From Roseimicrobium gellanilyticum (lineage in GTDB: Bacteria; Verrucomicrobiota; Verrucomicrobiia; Verrucomicrobiales; Verrucomicrobiaceae), in the NCBI RefSeq assembly GCF_003315205.1, contig NZ_QNRR01000002.1, positions 908,857-972,856 of the forward strand: DNA of 64,000 nucleotides, read 5' to 3'. This document shows positions 27,945-40,705 of this stretch, piece by piece. The notes beneath the pieces were generated by a model. The model worked only from the letters and a program-made list of their open reading frames with translations, ran no database searches and was not told where the DNA came from. The translations under genes were made by a program, and so were the position numbers. How positions within the stretch are numbered: the first letter of the stretch is position 1; the number at the start of each line of letters is the position of its first letter.

Positions 27945-29606
27945 CTAGACCGCCTGGTGTATCAGCATCTCCGCCACCCGCATGCCATCCACCGCTGCGG
28001 AGATGATGCCGCCGGCATAGCCTGCGCCCTCGCCCGCGGGCAGGAAATTCTTCACGCTGATGCACTCGCACGTTTCCGGATCGCGAGGGATGCGCACGGG
28101 AGAGGAGCTTCGGGTCTCCGCTCCAGTGAGTACGGCATCGGGCAAAGAGAACCCACGCAGTCCCTTTTCAATCAGTGGTACGGACTGAATCAACGTCTCG
28201 CACACATAGTCCGGCAGCAAGTCATGGAGATTTCCCCATGTGACGCCTGGCTCATAGGACGGCTTCACCTTTCCCTGTCCGGTGCTCGCCTTCCCCTTGA
28301 TGAAGTCTTCCAGGAGCTGCGCTGGCGCACGGTAGTTTGACCCACCCATTGCGAACGCCTTTTTTTCCAGAGCGCGCTGGAATTTGATGCCACCCAGCGG
28401 GTCATTCGCGGGGAAGTCTTCCGGTCTCACGTCCACCATGAAGCCGGCGTTCGCATTTGACTCGGCGCGGGCGTAGCTGCTCATGCCATTGGTCACCACC
28501 ATGTCCGGCTCGCTGGTGGCGGCTACGACAAGACCGCCGGGACACATGCAGAAGCTGTAGGCGGTGCGGCCGGTGGCGGCATGCACGGCAAACTTGTACG
28601 CTGCTGCGCCCAGCTTCGGGTCGCCCGCCCACTGCCCAAATTGCGACCGATCCACCAGTCCCTGGGGATGCTCGATACGCACGCCCACGGAGAAGGGTTT
28701 GGCCTCAAAAGGAACACCGCGCGCGTGCAATGCCTCAAACGTGTCCCGGGAGCTGTGTCCCACAGCGAAGACGAACTTGTCAGCCTCGATGGTCTCGCCT
28801 TGCGCTGTCACCACCGCTTGCATGACGCCCTTTTCAATCACCACGTCCTTCACCCGCGTCTCAAACCGCACTTCACCACCGAGCGCGATGATCTCCTCAC
28901 GAATGGTACGTACCACCTTTATAAGACGATCCGTGCCGATGTGTGGACGGCTCTTCACGAGAATGTCCTCCGGTGCCCCGGCCTTCACCAGTTCGCGCAG
29001 GATCCATGGGATGCGGTGCTCGCGATCACGGATCTGCGTGTACAGCTTGCCATCGGAGAACGTGCCCGCACCACCTTCGCCGAACTGCACGTTCGAATCC
29101 GGATTGAAATCCAGTCCGCGCCGCCAGAAACCGGTGACATCACGGGCGCGAGGGCCTGCAGCCTTGCCACGTTCCAGCAGGATGGGCTTGAACCCCTGTC
29201 GCGCCAGCAGCAACCCGCACAGCAATCCACAAGGACCGGTGCCCACCACGACCACACGCGGCTTTTTGTGAATGGCAGGCTTGGCGGCCACCGCCGGCGT
29301 GCCCTCGCCACTCTCAGCTTGTTCCGATGCAGGCGCTTCCGGAAGCTCGCGATACGTCTCATCCGGCACGAGTTCCACGCGACCCGGCTTGCCGGCGCGC
29401 TTGAGCACGCCCTGCTCACGATCCACGTCCACCAGCAGCGTGTAGCAAAAGAGCACCTCATCCCGCTTCCTAGCATCCACAGCACGCTGCTTGACTTTGA
29501 CGCGGCGAATGAAGTCCGGTTTGATACCCAGGATCTTGGAGATCGCCCGGCGCAGATCCTTGTCGGAGTGGTCCACGGGAAGGCGAAGCTGGCTGACTTG
29601 AAGCAT
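27945..29606 (-). CDS. FAD-dependent oxidoreductase (COG2509-like)
   Basis: The 553-aa product has an N-terminal alpha/beta domain of about 110 residues. A dinucleotide-binding loop VVVGTGPCGLLCGLLLA follows (residues 119-135), then FGEGGAGTFSDGKLYT and HIGTDRLIKVVR. SFCMCPGGLVVAATSE and the final PAGEGAGYAGGIISAAVDG close the FAD site. This ordering is that of the uncharacterised COG2509 dehydrogenases, whose substrate is unknown. It is divergent from the VIT-VWA gene. Confidence 0.85.
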   Translation of the reverse strand: MLQVSQLRLPVDHSDKDLRRAISKILGIKPDFIRRVKVKQRAVDARKRDEVLFCYTLLVDVDREQGVLKRAGKPGRVELVPDETYRELPEAPASEQAESGEGTPAVAAKPAIHKKPRVVVVGTGPCGLLCGLLLARQGFKPILLERGKAAGPRARDVTGFWRRGLDFNPDSNVQFGEGGAGTFSDGKLYTQIRDREHRIPWILRELVKAGAPEDILVKSRPHIGTDRLIKVVRTIREEIIALGGEVRFETRVKDVVIEKGVMQAVVTAQGETIEADKFVFAVGHSSRDTFEALHARGVPFEAKPFSVGVRIEHPQGLVDRSQFGQWAGDPKLGAAAYKFAVHAATGRTAYSFCMCPGGLVVAATSEPDMVVTNGMSSYARAESNANAGFMVDVRPEDFPANDPLGGIKFQRALEKKAFAMGGSNYRAPAQLLEDFIKGKASTGQGKVKPSYEPGVTWGNLHDLLPDYVCETLIQSVPLIEKGLRGFSLPDAVLTGAETRSSSPVRIPRDPETCECISVKNFLPAGEGAGYAGGIISAAVDGMRVAEMLIHQAV

Positions 29607-29791
29607 TAGGAGGAAATGGGAGAACTCGCGTGGGAGCGGCGAGATGGGGACGTTCCCGTTTGGGATAGCACAGATTGGGCCTAGTCCAAAGGCAGGGTTG
29701 AAAGTCGCTGAGAAAGAATCCTTTCACGCCCAATTCACCACAGTTTCACCCGGGCTTCACACTCGTTTCATGGCAGGCGGACACACTGGCC

Positions 29792-31924
29792 ATGCAAACA
29801 ACCCGGATTCTCCCCATGCAACCTCGAAGCCTGCCCCCGCCCATCCCCCGCTTTTTCACAGTCCTTACGCTGGCTGTTCTGTGTCTCACACGCCTCGCCA
29901 TCGCCGTACCCCAGCCACACCCCCATGGCGATGGCCCGCCGGAAAAGACGCTTTCCCCATACTTCAAGGTGGTGGGCGGAGACCCGAATGCGGAGGCCTT
30001 TCCGCTGAAGTCCACGGATGTGAAGGCCAGCATCGCCGGTGTCATTGCGGATGTGCAGGTCGAACAGGTCTACACCAACACCGGGAAAAATCCCATCGAG
30101 GCCATCTACGTCTTTCCCGCCTCCACCCGCGCCGCCGTGCATGGCGTGGAAATGCACATCGGTGGACGAGTCATCAAATCGAAGGTGCAGGAAAAGCAGG
30201 AGGCCAAGACCACCTACGAAAAGGCCAAGAGTCAAAACAAGACCGCCTCCCTCCTGGAGCAGCATCGGCCCAATGTCTTCCAGATGAGCGTGGCAAACAT
30301 CCAGCCCGGGGACCAGGTGCGCGTGATTCTGCACTACAGCGAAAAGCTGCCTGCCACGAACCATGTGCATGAGTTTGTATTTCCCACCGTGGTGGGTCCG
30401 CGTTACTCCAGCAAAGGCGCTCAGACCGAAAAGTGGGTGCAGAATCCGTATCTCAGTGAAGGCACGCCGAACCCCACCACTTTTGCACTGCAAGTGGACG
30501 TGCGTGCAGGCATGCCTCTGCAATCCCTCACTTCACCGAGTCATGACACCGCCGAGGTGAAGTTCACCGGCAAGGATCAGGCCACCGTCTCACTCGCGGC
30601 CAGCAACGAGACCGGCAATCGTGACTTCGTGCTTCGGTACCAACTCGCCGGTCAGCAGGTGGCCAGTGGACTGCTGCTGCACAAGGGTGAGACGGAGAAC
30701 TTCTTCCTCCTGAACATGCAACCACCCGCCCGCGTACAGGCCTCCGAGGTGCCGCCTCGCGACTACCTCTTTGTCGTGGACGTGAGCGGCAGCATGGACG
30801 GATTCCCAATCGAAACATCCAAGGAATTGATGCGTGGCCTCCTGAAAGGCATGCGTCCGCAGGACACCTTCAATGTCCTGCTCTTTGCCACCGGCAGCCG
30901 TGTCATGGCAAACGCCTCCGAACCTGCCACACAGGCAAACATTGATCGCGCCATCCGCCTCATCGACCATGAGAAGAGCGGAGGTGGCACGAACCTGCTC
31001 AACGCACTGCAACTTGCCGTCGAACTGCCTCAACCCGCGGGTGTATCACGAAGCATCATCATTCTGACGGACGGTTATGTGGACATTGAAAAGGAGGCGT
31101 TCCGCCTCGTGCGCCGCGAACTGGGCAGGGCAAACGTCTTCAGCTTCGGCATCGGCACGGCAGTGAATCGGTGGCTCATCGAAGGCCTGGCTCATGCCGG
31201 CATGGGAGAGCCCTTTGTGGTCTTGAAGAAGGAAGACGCGGCCGAGGCAGCGAAACGCTTCCAGGAATATGTGAGCACTCCCCTGCTCACCGACATCCAG
31301 GTGCGCTACGAAGGTTTCGACGCCCAGCAATCGCAACCTGAGTCCATCCCCGATGTATTCGCGAACCGTGCCATCGAGGTCATTGGCAAGTGGCAGGGCG
31401 AGCCCAAAGGACGCATCGTCATCAAGGGCAAATCCGGCGGCGCTCCGTATGAAGCAGCATTCGATGTAAGCACCGAAGCCGCAAAAGGTCTGAGCAATCC
31501 CGCCCTGCGTCCCCTCTGGGCCCGGGAAAAGGTGCGCACGCTTTCCGATGAAGCGGCCATCGCCAAGAATGCCCGTGAGAGCGCCACGGACAGCGAAGCC
31601 GCCCTTCAGATTGCCAATCTCGGTGTGACCTATGAATTGCTCACCGAGTACACGTCCTTCGTCGGCGTGGATGAAACGCCCCGCCCCGCACTGGCAAGCG
31701 CCGATGCCCAGACGGTGCAGCAGCCGATTTCCCTGCCACAAGGTGTGAACAACAACGCGATCGGAGGTGGTGGAGCACAACCCGTGGTAGTGGCGGCGAA
31801 CGGCGGTACGGTCGCGGGAGCCGTGCCCGAGCCCGGCACCACCCTCCTCCTCATCCTCGCCCTCGCGGCTGTGCTGCTGCATCGTCATCGCGAGTTTGGC
31901 AGCAAGAAGATCCGGATTGTCTGA
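29792..31924 (+). CDS. VIT-VWA protein with PEP-CTERM sorting signal
   Basis: A 710-aa exported protein. A signal peptide lies near residues 20-38. The VIT (vault/inter-alpha-trypsin) domain spans roughly residues 50-200 and the von Willebrand A domain is around 325-500. Its metal-ion-dependent adhesion site reads FVVDVSGSMDG. The C-terminus has VPEPGTTLLL, a hydrophobic segment and RHREF, i.e. a PEP-CTERM signal with a somewhat longer tail. The exosortase gene begins one base after the stop, so this is probably its dedicated substrate. The predicted location is the periplasm or outer surface, with a likely adhesive or binding role. Confidence 0.92.
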   Translation: MQTTRILPMQPRSLPPPIPRFFTVLTLAVLCLTRLAIAVPQPHPHGDGPPEKTLSPYFKVVGGDPNAEAFPLKSTDVKASIAGVIADVQVEQVYTNTGKNPIEAIYVFPASTRAAVHGVEMHIGGRVIKSKVQEKQEAKTTYEKAKSQNKTASLLEQHRPNVFQMSVANIQPGDQVRVILHYSEKLPATNHVHEFVFPTVVGPRYSSKGAQTEKWVQNPYLSEGTPNPTTFALQVDVRAGMPLQSLTSPSHDTAEVKFTGKDQATVSLAASNETGNRDFVLRYQLAGQQVASGLLLHKGETENFFLLNMQPPARVQASEVPPRDYLFVVDVSGSMDGFPIETSKELMRGLLKGMRPQDTFNVLLFATGSRVMANASEPATQANIDRAIRLIDHEKSGGGTNLLNALQLAVELPQPAGVSRSIIILTDGYVDIEKEAFRLVRRELGRANVFSFGIGTAVNRWLIEGLAHAGMGEPFVVLKKEDAAEAAKRFQEYVSTPLLTDIQVRYEGFDAQQSQPESIPDVFANRAIEVIGKWQGEPKGRIVIKGKSGGAPYEAAFDVSTEAAKGLSNPALRPLWAREKVRTLSDEAAIAKNARESATDSEAALQIANLGVTYELLTEYTSFVGVDETPRPALASADAQTVQQPISLPQGVNNNAIGGGGAQPVVVAANGGTVAGAVPEPGTTLLLILALAAVLLHRHREFGSKKIRIV

Positions 31925-33310
31925 ATGAACCTCCGGCGACTCCTCCTTGCGGCGTTCCTCCTGGCGAATGCACCCGTAGCCGCGTGGTACATTCGCCGCA
32001 CTGCAGATGGGTCAGACGAGCCTCTCGGTCTTCTCGCACTCGCAGCCGCATGTTATTTCCTTTGGAGCGAGCGCCGTGACCTGAAACTCAACCCGTGGGT
32101 GTTGGGCGTGGGCGCAGCCGTGCTCGTACTCACCCAGTTCGCCCTCCTGCACCGGGCGCCATTGCTGCTCGGAGCCATCACCGCATTCTTCGTTTCATGC
32201 GGCGTATCGATGCAGCGCGGTCGGAGCGGCATTGTCTTGCTGCTCCTGCTTTCCCTGCCACTGCTCGCCTCGCTCGACTTTTATGCAGGCTATCCACTCC
32301 GATTGGTCACGGCAGAAATCAGCGCTGGCGCACTCCAATGCACCGGTCTCGATGTCACACGGGAGGGTGTGATGCTGCAGTACCACGACGCGCTCATTGG
32401 AGTCGACCCACCCTGTGCCGGTGTGCGCATGCTGTGGATGGGACTCTTTGTCGCAGCGTTCCTTGCCACACGGCAGCATGCCACCCCGTGGCACACCATC
32501 AGCCTCGTGGCAGTGGCCTTCGTGGGCGTGCTGCTGGCCAATGCCCTCCGGGCCGCAATTCTTTTCTTTCCTGAATCAGGCATCGTCACCTGGCCACACT
32601 GGACTCACGAAGCCGTCGGCCTCGCTTCGTACGGCTGTCTTCTCGCGCTGTTGCTTCTGAGCGATGGCTGGCTGGCACGCAAACTGCCCTTTGCCCTTCG
32701 CAATGAGACATCGCGTCGCGAAAGCTTCTCCCGCCAGAGAATCCGCTCAGGCAAGCTGCTCATCAGCAGCATCGCTGGAGCCTTCGCACTGGCCATCGGC
32801 ATTCCTTTCGCCATGGGCGCCCTCCTTGTCGACTCACCCTTCCCATCAAGGCCTGACCCGGTCACGCATACGTTCAACGAGTGGCCCGCCACTTTTGATG
32901 GCGTGCCCTTGCAGCGTCTTCCTCTTTCCGCTCGCGAGGAACAATTTGCCCACTCATTTCCCGGAGCCATCGCACGCTTCCGCTGTGGTGACGCGGAGAT
33001 CATCATGCGGCACGTGACGCGTCCCACACGCCGCCTCCACTCCAGCGCCGACTGCCTGCGGGCCATGGGCTGGCAGATTGTGCACCAGCCGGTGCTTCGC
33101 GATGCCGATGGACGCATCTGGGGCCACTTCGAGGCATTGACCTCCAGCGGCACCTATATTGTCACTGAACGCATGACACCATCCTCACAAACCTCTACAG
33201 AAGCCTTCACCGATGTCTCCGCCTGGTACTGGAATGCCCTGTGGAATCCCAACACCGGCCCCTGGCTCGCGGTGACTATTGTGCGAGCGACCGATGTATC
33301 CGCGGACTGA
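31925..33310 (+). CDS. Exosortase fused to an EpsI-like domain
   Basis: A 461-aa polytopic inner-membrane cysteine transpeptidase-like enzyme. The catalytic triad candidates are the Cys in DPPCAGVRMLW (about residue 161), the Arg in NALRAAILF (about 206) and the His in WTHEAVGL (about 228), the expected order for exosortases. After about 8 membrane helices a soluble C-terminal part (from about 280) carries RRLHSSADCLRAMGW, similar to the EpsI exosortase-associated domain. It is transcriptionally coupled to the VIT-VWA gene. It should process the PEP-CTERM tails of that protein and plausibly of the giant protein encoded at 42300-60332. Confidence 0.9.
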   Translation: MNLRRLLLAAFLLANAPVAAWYIRRTADGSDEPLGLLALAAACYFLWSERRDLKLNPWVLGVGAAVLVLTQFALLHRAPLLLGAITAFFVSCGVSMQRGRSGIVLLLLLSLPLLASLDFYAGYPLRLVTAEISAGALQCTGLDVTREGVMLQYHDALIGVDPPCAGVRMLWMGLFVAAFLATRQHATPWHTISLVAVAFVGVLLANALRAAILFFPESGIVTWPHWTHEAVGLASYGCLLALLLLSDGWLARKLPFALRNETSRRESFSRQRIRSGKLLISSIAGAFALAIGIPFAMGALLVDSPFPSRPDPVTHTFNEWPATFDGVPLQRLPLSAREEQFAHSFPGAIARFRCGDAEIIMRHVTRPTRRLHSSADCLRAMGWQIVHQPVLRDADGRIWGHFEALTSSGTYIVTERMTPSSQTSTEAFTDVSAWYWNALWNPNTGPWLAVTIVRATDVSAD

Positions 33311-33373
33311 TGGATATCCCACCATCATTTGCAGGCAAATACATCTAATGATACGTTGTCGGCTTCCCTCGTC

Positions 33374-34162
33374 ATGGAATTCACCCGCACCACTCTGCTC
33401 ACGGCCGCCATCCATGGCTGGCGATTGGCGGAGCATGTGCGCTTGTTGGATGAGAACGGCACCCTCGCTTTGCAGCTTCCTGAACTGAAGGCCCTGCAGG
33501 GACTGGAGCACAATCCCATTCATCATCCCGAGGGCGGCGTGTGGGAGCATGTGTTGCTGTGCGTGGAGGCATCCGAGTCCCATGACCCGGTGACGAATCT
33601 CGCCATTCTTTTCCACGACATTGGCAAGGGCGTCACACGCACCTACGGGGACGATGGCCGGGTGCACTACTACGGCCACGAGGCTGCCGGCCTGCCAGTA
33701 TTCGCAGGCATCGCGGCACGCGTTGGCTTCACCCGCGACGAGCGCCGGGCCATCGAGTTCGCCATGGAAATGCACATGGTGGGCCACAAGCTGGATCAAT
33801 TCAGCGGTCGCAAATTGCTGCCCCTGCGCTCACACCCGGACTGGCTCACGCTCTTCCATGTAGTGAAGGCGGATGAGAAAGTGCGCATGCATCTCTGGAA
33901 TGAGCCCGCCTTCACCGCTCGCATGCAGCGTGTGGAGGAGATCTACGTCAGAGTGCAGGCAGAGCAGGAGCGCGAGTCACGGCTCGCCACCTTCATTGAT
34001 GGCAGGCGCATCATGGAGACCCGGCCTGATCTTGCTGGCAAAGAAGTGGGTCGCGTCAAAGAAGCCATCCGCCGTAAAATCGAAGCGCGTGACTACCAGG
34101 TGACTCCTGAGGAAATAGCCATGTGGATCCTTGCGTGGCCGGTGACGCCTGGATCCCAATAG
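33374..34162 (+). CDS. HD-domain protein related to CCA-adding enzyme C-terminal region
   Basis: The product (262 aa from ATG 33374; a TTG at 33329 would add 15) has the HD phosphohydrolase pattern: HNPIHHPEGGVWEHVLL, then AILFHDIGKG and later YGHEAAG. The layout matches the HD part of tRNA nucleotidyltransferases, but no nucleotidyltransferase domain is present, so it is a stand-alone metal-dependent phosphohydrolase. The tail is helical and charged. Substrate unknown. Confidence 0.8.
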   Translation: MEFTRTTLLTAAIHGWRLAEHVRLLDENGTLALQLPELKALQGLEHNPIHHPEGGVWEHVLLCVEASESHDPVTNLAILFHDIGKGVTRTYGDDGRVHYYGHEAAGLPVFAGIAARVGFTRDERRAIEFAMEMHMVGHKLDQFSGRKLLPLRSHPDWLTLFHVVKADEKVRMHLWNEPAFTARMQRVEEIYVRVQAEQERESRLATFIDGRRIMETRPDLAGKEVGRVKEAIRRKIEARDYQVTPEEIAMWILAWPVTPGSQ

Positions 34163-34223
34163 GTCCGCGCTGACTAGGTGGTTTAAACAAAGTCGTGGCC
34201 TTGGATCAGGGGTGACTTGCCGC

Positions 34224-34318
34224 ACCGCGACCAGCGGTCGCAGCCACAGTGGTACCAAGACTTACTGCCGCGGCGGATGGTTCAGGCCGTGGCTGTGGCT
34301 GCGACCGCTGGTCGCGGT
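34224..34318. repeat. 26-bp perfect inverted repeat between convergent genes
   Basis: The left arm 34224-34249 (ACCGCGACCAGCGGTCGCAG and CCACAG) and the right arm 34293-34318 are exact reverse complements, 26 bp each, with a 43-base spacer. Each arm contains its own inner palindrome (CGACCAGCGGTCG). It resembles REP/BIME-type palindromic units and may also act as a bidirectional terminator between the HD gene and ltrA. Confidence 0.85.
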
Positions 34319-34370
34319 TGGGGTGGGTGCGCCCCAATACGAAAATGGCTACACTGTAACTTAAACCGCT

Positions 34371-35642
34371 CTAGTGCCTCGCTGATGCCGTCTGCTCCGC
34401 CACGGCTTCCGCCTGGTAGCGATGTCCCTGCACCTCATAGCCAACCACCGTTACCGCCGGAGCCAGCATGACGATCACCAGGCACGTGGCCATGCCCACT
34501 CCCAGACTTGCCGCAATCACCGCCACTACAATCACTCCCAGCGTCCCTGTCAGTAGCAAGATGTGCAGGAGCTCAAAGCGTCGCACGATGTAGTAATAGA
34601 GGGCATAGACCCCCGCCAGAAACACCGCCACTGGGATCGCTACAGTGAGCACGGTCGCCACCGCCCCGATATGCGCCTTGTTCTCAATGAAATAGGCGGC
34701 GGTATGCAATCCGGCACCCGTCGCCACGATCGAGGCGATGACCAGTATCTGGCCATAGCCCCACACAAAGGAGCGCTCGCGATGAGTATGCAGGATCTGG
34801 GCGGAAGGCAGCATGTAATACACCCACCACATGCCAAAGGTCAGCCCCGTGCCGGCCATGCCGACCAAGGCGGTGTCCATGGTCCATCCATGCTCCTCAA
34901 CCACTGCCGACAACGTCGCGACCGTGCCCACCACCCCCTCTCCCAGCGCAATGATGGCGAACAAACTGTAGCGCTCGGCAATGTGATGCGCATGCCAGGG
35001 CGTTCCTCCGTCCCTGCGCTCTGCGATGTAAGGCCCGAGCATCTCGACGGTGGCAAGTATCACCGCAAAGACCACGGATACTCCCACGGAAAAATCCAGG
35101 AAAATCTGCACCAGCCAGCCCACCTGCGCCACCGAGATGGCCGTGACATAGGTGAGACAGGCGCGACGCCGGGCGGGATCCTGTTTCGCGGCGCGCAACC
35201 ACTGGGTCACCATGGCCACCCGCATGATCACATAGCCGAGCACCATCGTCGAGTTATCGAGATGATGGCCATGCTCGATGGAGGCGAACATCGGCGGCAG
35301 ACCAATCGCAAGCACGAGCACACCAATCATCTGCACCATGGTCACCACCCGGAAAATCCAGTCGTCCGTGTCATAGGCTGAGGAAAACCATGAAAAGTTA
35401 ATCCACGCCCAACTGATGGCGAAACTCGCAAATCCAAAACCAAGCAGACCAGCGCCGTAGTGCGCCTCAGCCATCGCATGGGCAAACTGGGATGCCGCCA
35501 GGCCAAATGCGATCACGAAGGTCAGATCGAAGAGAAGCTCCAGCGGGGTGGCCACTCGATGCGTCTCGTGTCGGTCACGCCCTCCCATGCGCCTCCTGTG
35601 GTGACTCAGGGATTCAGGACTTGCCGGCTCGCTGCTGCTCAT
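34371..35642 (-). CDS. ltrA: Low-temperature-requirement A (LtrA) family membrane protein
   Basis: A 423-aa protein from ATG 35642 with about ten membrane helices. The LtrA signature is at the N-terminus (RVATPLELLFDLTFVIAFG), followed by SWAWINFSWFSSAYDTDDW. HHIAERYSLFAIIALGEGVV is the second conserved block. The family function is unknown despite its name from Listeria cold growth. The upstream open frame to 35789 is not part of the protein. Confidence 0.88.
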   Translation of the reverse strand: MSSSEPASPESLSHHRRRMGGRDRHETHRVATPLELLFDLTFVIAFGLAASQFAHAMAEAHYGAGLLGFGFASFAISWAWINFSWFSSAYDTDDWIFRVVTMVQMIGVLVLAIGLPPMFASIEHGHHLDNSTMVLGYVIMRVAMVTQWLRAAKQDPARRRACLTYVTAISVAQVGWLVQIFLDFSVGVSVVFAVILATVEMLGPYIAERRDGGTPWHAHHIAERYSLFAIIALGEGVVGTVATLSAVVEEHGWTMDTALVGMAGTGLTFGMWWVYYMLPSAQILHTHRERSFVWGYGQILVIASIVATGAGLHTAAYFIENKAHIGAVATVLTVAIPVAVFLAGVYALYYYIVRRFELLHILLLTGTLGVIVVAVIAASLGVGMATCLVIVMLAPAVTVVGYEVQGHRYQAEAVAEQTASARH

Positions 35643-35878
35643 AGTCTGGGGGTCAAGGTACTGCGAACGACGTAGATCCGGTATTGCACGGCGGCAAGGA
35701 AGATGAGAGACCGCCTCAGCCCTCTCTGCCCGGAATCGTACCGGCGGCCGTGGGTGCACCGGGGTGCGTTTTCCCGGCCTGCCCTGCATTTCTCCCGGGC
35801 AACTCCCCGCCCTTCCATTTCGTAACGTAATTTATTCCTGCACACTGAAAAATGTGCTGTAGAGTCGTATCCCGTTTC

Positions 35879-36274
35879 ATGCAGCAGCCTGCGCTCAGAC
35901 TTGCCCTCCTCACCTTCGCGACGATTCTCGTCAGCGGATGCGCGGAGCAGTTTGCCACGCACCTGGTGCAGACAAACTGGGGTACCCCGGTGCAGATGCC
36001 ACATAGGAGGCCCTCCTCCCATCAGGCCGGCACGGAGTCCAGCGGGGAGCAGGTTGCAGGCTCCTATTGGAGCGAAAAGCAAAAGCGCAAGCAGACCGGT
36101 GCCGCCTGGCACTTCGCCAAGGTGAAGCCCTTCTGCCTCGCCAGCGCTCCGGCAGTGACGCCCGAACGGGATGAGGCTCTGGCCCCAGCTTGCGTCTATG
36201 AATTACTCAGGAACCGCATCGACGACAGACGCGTCGTGCGCACCAGCGACTACTGCCGCGAACGCGTCGGGTAA
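35879..36274 (+). CDS. Putative lipoprotein, 131 aa
   Basis: From ATG 35879 the product has a short signal sequence with a lipobox (ILVSGC, Cys at about residue 21), so it is probably lipid-anchored. The rest is basic and unfamiliar. No family is recognised. Confidence 0.65.
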   Translation: MQQPALRLALLTFATILVSGCAEQFATHLVQTNWGTPVQMPHRRPSSHQAGTESSGEQVAGSYWSEKQKRKQTGAAWHFAKVKPFCLASAPAVTPERDEALAPACVYELLRNRIDDRRVVRTSDYCRERVG

Positions 36275-36580
36275 AGGGAAAGCCCAATGGGCCCAATCGC
36301 CATCGGCTGAGACGGATCCCTCGTGATTCATCCAACCTTCGCCGGAATTCTGGGCCCGGACCATGCGGGAAATGCACCGCCCCACGGTGTGCTGAGCCGG
36401 GCATTTTAGATGCCACAGAGCAATCGACAGCACACCCATCGCCGGTTCCATGGGATCAGCGAGGCACCGGGGTTCCCGCCGGTTTTTTACGATGGCGAAC
36501 TGCCGTCCGCGTGACTTGCGCGGCCCCGGTTTTCAGTCAACCTACCCTCCCATTTCTCCACCCCTTTCCCTATCTCAGTC
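36275..36580. other. Intergenic region upstream of secA
   Basis: A hairpin ACCGG/CCGGT (arms 36466-36470 and 36479-36483) with a following T-run (36483-36488) on the plus strand is a possible terminator of the lipoprotein gene. No other gene is convincing; the only sizeable minus-strand frame reads mainly as the complement of the lipoprotein gene. Confidence 0.4.
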
Positions 36581-39795
<3,215 letters not shown>

Positions 39796-39799
<4 letters not shown>

Positions 39800-40674
39800 A
39801 GCCTCTCCTCGAAACGCTGCAATCCGGCACTGACTACCTTGCCAAGCGCGGCGTGGAAGAGGCCCGGCTGAACATGGAGCACCTGCTGGCACACGTCCTC
39901 GGGTGCCGGAGGCTCGATCTGTACCTGCGCTTCGACCAGTCCCTGACTGAGTCGGAGCTGCAGCCGCTCCGTGAGCTCACGAAGCGGCGTGGTGAGGGTG
40001 AGCCTCTCCAGCACTTGCTGGGCACGGTGGAGTTTCACGGCAATGAGTTCGTGTGCGATCACCGTGCCCTCATCCCCCGCCCCGAGACAGAGCACTTCGT
40101 GCACCTGCTCACGGAGCATCATCATTCCAAGGACCACCCCGCCAGCGTACTGGACGTGGGAACCGGCAGCGGCTGCATCGGGCTCTCGCTGGCAAAGGCA
40201 TGGCCGGGCGCGGCTGTCACCTTGGTGGATGTCTCTGAGGACGCTCTCGAACTGGCCCGGCTGAATGCCGAACGCGCCGGCCTCTCCGCCCATGCGGTAA
40301 AGCTGGTGCGCAGCGACCTGTTTGAGAAACTTCCCTCCGCCACCTTCGACGTCATCGTGGCCAACCTCCCCTACATCCCCGCCGGAGAGCTGGCGGAGCT
40401 GAGCCGTGAAGTGCGCCGTGACCCCGTGCTGGCACTGGATGGCGGCCCCTCCGGGCTGGACATCATCTTCCGTCTGGTCGCAGAGGCCCCCCAGCACTTG
40501 AACCCTGGTGGTCTTCTGGCCCTGGAGCTGCACCACGATCAGGCACTTCGTGTCAGCGAGCGCTTGCAAAGTCTTGGTTTCACGGACATTCAGACACACC
40601 GCGACCTCCCGGGTATCGAGCGTTTTGTTTTCGCCCGCCATCCCGGCACGCCTCCCGCGGCGATAGAACCCTGA
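39796..40674 (+). CDS. prmC: Release factor glutamine methyltransferase
   Basis: Methylates the GGQ glutamine of peptide-chain release factors. The 292-aa protein has the N-terminal helical domain, the SAM-binding loop [15 protein letters not shown] near residue 117, and the catalytic NLPYIP motif near 191. The ATG overlaps the secA stop (ATGA). The chromosomal order secA-prmC-murA suggests a housekeeping operon. Confidence 0.94.
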
Positions 40675-40705
40675 CAACTCCCAACCCTTTCCGGAAAACC
40701 ATCCC

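Noticed and set aside
36203-36451. An 82-codon minus-strand frame upstream of secA
   Set aside because: Partly overlaps the lipoprotein gene, has no clear start signal and no recognisable sequence pattern.
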